A DNA stretch of 64,000 bases from Gammaproteobacteria bacterium (lineage in GTDB: Bacteria > Pseudomonadota > Gammaproteobacteria > Pseudomonadales > Halieaceae): the NCBI GenBank assembly GCA_030426545.1, contig JAUHYL010000008.1, forward strand, positions 1 to 64,000, read 5' to 3'. Made by a program: the position numbers and the translations under genes. The notes below the pieces were generated by a model. That model saw only the letters and a list, made by a program, of their open reading frames with translations, was not told the DNA's origin and made no database searches. Of this stretch, positions 62,509 through 64,000 are shown piece after piece (the stretch's first letter is position 1; each line of letters starts with the position of its first letter).

Positions 62509-63465
62509 TCAGCCCCGGAATTCTGGTTTTGCCGCGTCGACGTCCTGCAGCTCGTGTTCGGCGGGCGCCTCGGCAGCGTTCTCGGCCGCTACATCCACGG
62601 ACGACTCAGCCGCAGGTTCGGCGACGGCCGGTTCCTCTGCGTCGAAGTCCTCCGCCATTGCCGCGTCGTCCACGTCCACCGGCGCGCTGGCGCGGGCCTC
62701 CAGATCATCTGCAGCGGCTTCCAGGGTGATGCCCTGCTCGTCCACCGCGGGCTCGGTCGCAGGGGATGGTTCCGCTTCGTCTGGCGCCTGATCTGCCCGG
62801 CTGACGTCGCCGTCTTCAGCCTGAGCCTCGGGCACGTGATCCGTACCGCCGACAACGGTCAGCTCAGGCGCCCCCTCCTTTGGGTCATCGCCCTCACCCG
62901 CTTCAGGTTCGCTGAATCCCAGTTCGGCATTCAGGGTATCCAGGTCGCGAATCTCGGCCAGTGCCGGCAGTTGATCCAGACTTTTCAGGTTGAAGTAATC
63001 GAGGAACTGTTTGGTGGTGGCGTACATGGCGGGCCGACCGGGTACGTCGCGATGCCCCACCACGCGAATCCATTCACGTTCATGCAGTGTCTTGATGATA
63101 TTCGAGCTGACCGCCACCCCGCGAATTTCTTCAATCTCACCGCGGGTAATCGGCTGGCGGTAAGCGATTAGCGCCAGGGTTTCGAGCAATGCGCGCGAGT
63201 ACCGCTGCGGGCGCTCCTGCCACAACCGACCCACCCAGGGGCTCAGGTTTTGCCGCACCTGGAAACGATAACCGCTGGCCACCTGCAGCAGTTCGAAGCC
63301 CCTGCCCTCGCAGCGCTCGGCGATTTCCTCCAGGGCTTCACGTATGGCGCTGTTCTCGGGGCGTTCGTTTTCCTCGAACAACTCACCGAGCTGCGCCACG
63401 GTAAGGGGTTTGCCCGCGGCGAGCAGTGCGCCTTCCAGAATCTGTACTAATCCGGTTTCCGACAT
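62509..63465 (-). CDS. scpB: Segregation and condensation protein B with long acidic C-terminal tail
   Basis: 'MSETGLVQILEGALLAAGKPLTVAQLGELF', 'ALLETLALIAYRQPITRGEIEEIRGVAVSSNIIKTLHEREWI'; start set at MSETGL. Confidence 0.94.
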   Translation of the reverse strand: MSETGLVQILEGALLAAGKPLTVAQLGELFEENERPENSAIREALEEIAERCEGRGFELLQVASGYRFQVRQNLSPWVGRLWQERPQRYSRALLETLALIAYRQPITRGEIEEIRGVAVSSNIIKTLHEREWIRVVGHRDVPGRPAMYATTKQFLDYFNLKSLDQLPALAEIRDLDTLNAELGFSEPEAGEGDDPKEGAPELTVVGGTDHVPEAQAEDGDVSRADQAPDEAEPSPATEPAVDEQGITLEAAADDLEARASAPVDVDDAAMAEDFDAEEPAVAEPAAESSVDVAAENAAEAPAEHELQDVDAAKPEFRG

Positions 63466-63466
63466 A

Positions 63467-64000
63467 TCACTCCGACCTTGCCTTGACGTGGATGGGGCCA
63501 AAATTTTCCGTCTGCACAACCTCAACCAGCGATTCCTTGATCAACTCCATAATGGCGAGGAAAGTAACAACCACACCGAGGCGACCCTCGTCCGCGGTGA
63601 ATAACTGCACAAAGGGTACAAACTGTTTGCCGCCCAGGCGCTCCAGCACCTGGCTCATACGTTCCCGGGTGGAAAGTGCCTCGCGCTGGATGTGGTGGCT
63701 TTCAAACATGTCGGCGCGACGCAGTACGTCGCCCAGCGCCAGCAGCAGCTCGCGCATATCGACATCCGGTTCCGGACGCTCGCGCTCGATCTCCGGCGGC
63801 GCGGCACTGCCGACCCAGGTGTCGCGCTCCTGCCGCGGCAGCTCCTCGATCTCCTCGGCCGCTTTCTTGAAGCGCTCGTATTCCTGCAGGCGGCGGATGA
63901 GCAGCGCGCGCGGATCGTCCTCATCCTCTTCCACTTCCGTGGAGCGCGGCAGCAGCATGCGCGACTTGATCTCTGCCAGCATGGCGGCCATGAGCAGGTA
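63467..64000 (-). CDS. scpA: Segregation and condensation protein A (partial, 5' end outside the window)
   Basis: 'MAAMLAEIKSRMLLPRSTE', C-terminal 'VTFLAIMELIKESLVEVVQTENFGPIHV'; upstream of scpB. Confidence 0.92.
   Translation of the reverse strand, partial: YLLMAAMLAEIKSRMLLPRSTEVEEDEDDPRALLIRRLQEYERFKKAAEEIEELPRQERDTWVGSAAPPEIERERPEPDVDMRELLLALGDVLRRADMFESHHIQREALSTRERMSQVLERLGGKQFVPFVQLFTADEGRLGVVVTFLAIMELIKESLVEVVQTENFGPIHVKARSE

Overview
A gammaproteobacterial chromosomal window, probably marine and Halieaceae/Cellvibrionales-like judging from gene content and synteny (inference only). Two housekeeping blocks frame an accessory centre. Left block: tRNA-Pro, merR-like, ihfA, pheT, pheS, rplT, rpmI, infC, thrS. 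Right block: wbpM/wbpL/wbpV-like genes, comEA, pyrF, lapA, ihfB, rpsA, cmk, aroA, tyrA, pheA, serC, gyrA, then mtaD, ubiG, mupP, yciK, mscL, rluB, scpB, scpA (truncated by the window end). The accessory centre (about 8-40 kb) holds: a PhaC-like hydrolase + WS/DGAT pair; a complete Gram-negative 'dedicated sortase' system (class GN sortase, VIT/VWA target, response regulator, histidine kinase); uvrB and tRNA-Asn; a TSP3-repeat lipoprotein; a VWA PEP-CTERM-like protein with a candidate sigma-54 promoter; a TonB receptor/SDR/LLM/NTF2-like/VOC cluster with a TetR regulator; a NYN-LOTUS putative RNase; and a 760-aa protein that looks like a sugar-phosphate isomerase/6-phosphogluconolactonase-like domain fused to an alpha/beta hydrolase. 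The best candidates for under-described biology are the sortase system with its phased putative operator and CBM9-like kinase sensor, the PGL-like/hydrolase fusion, and a pair of hairpin repeat elements (constant core, unrelated self-complementary arms) upstream of pheS. No CRISPR arrays, transposases, integrases or rRNA genes were seen. All family calls come from reading the sequence, not from searches.
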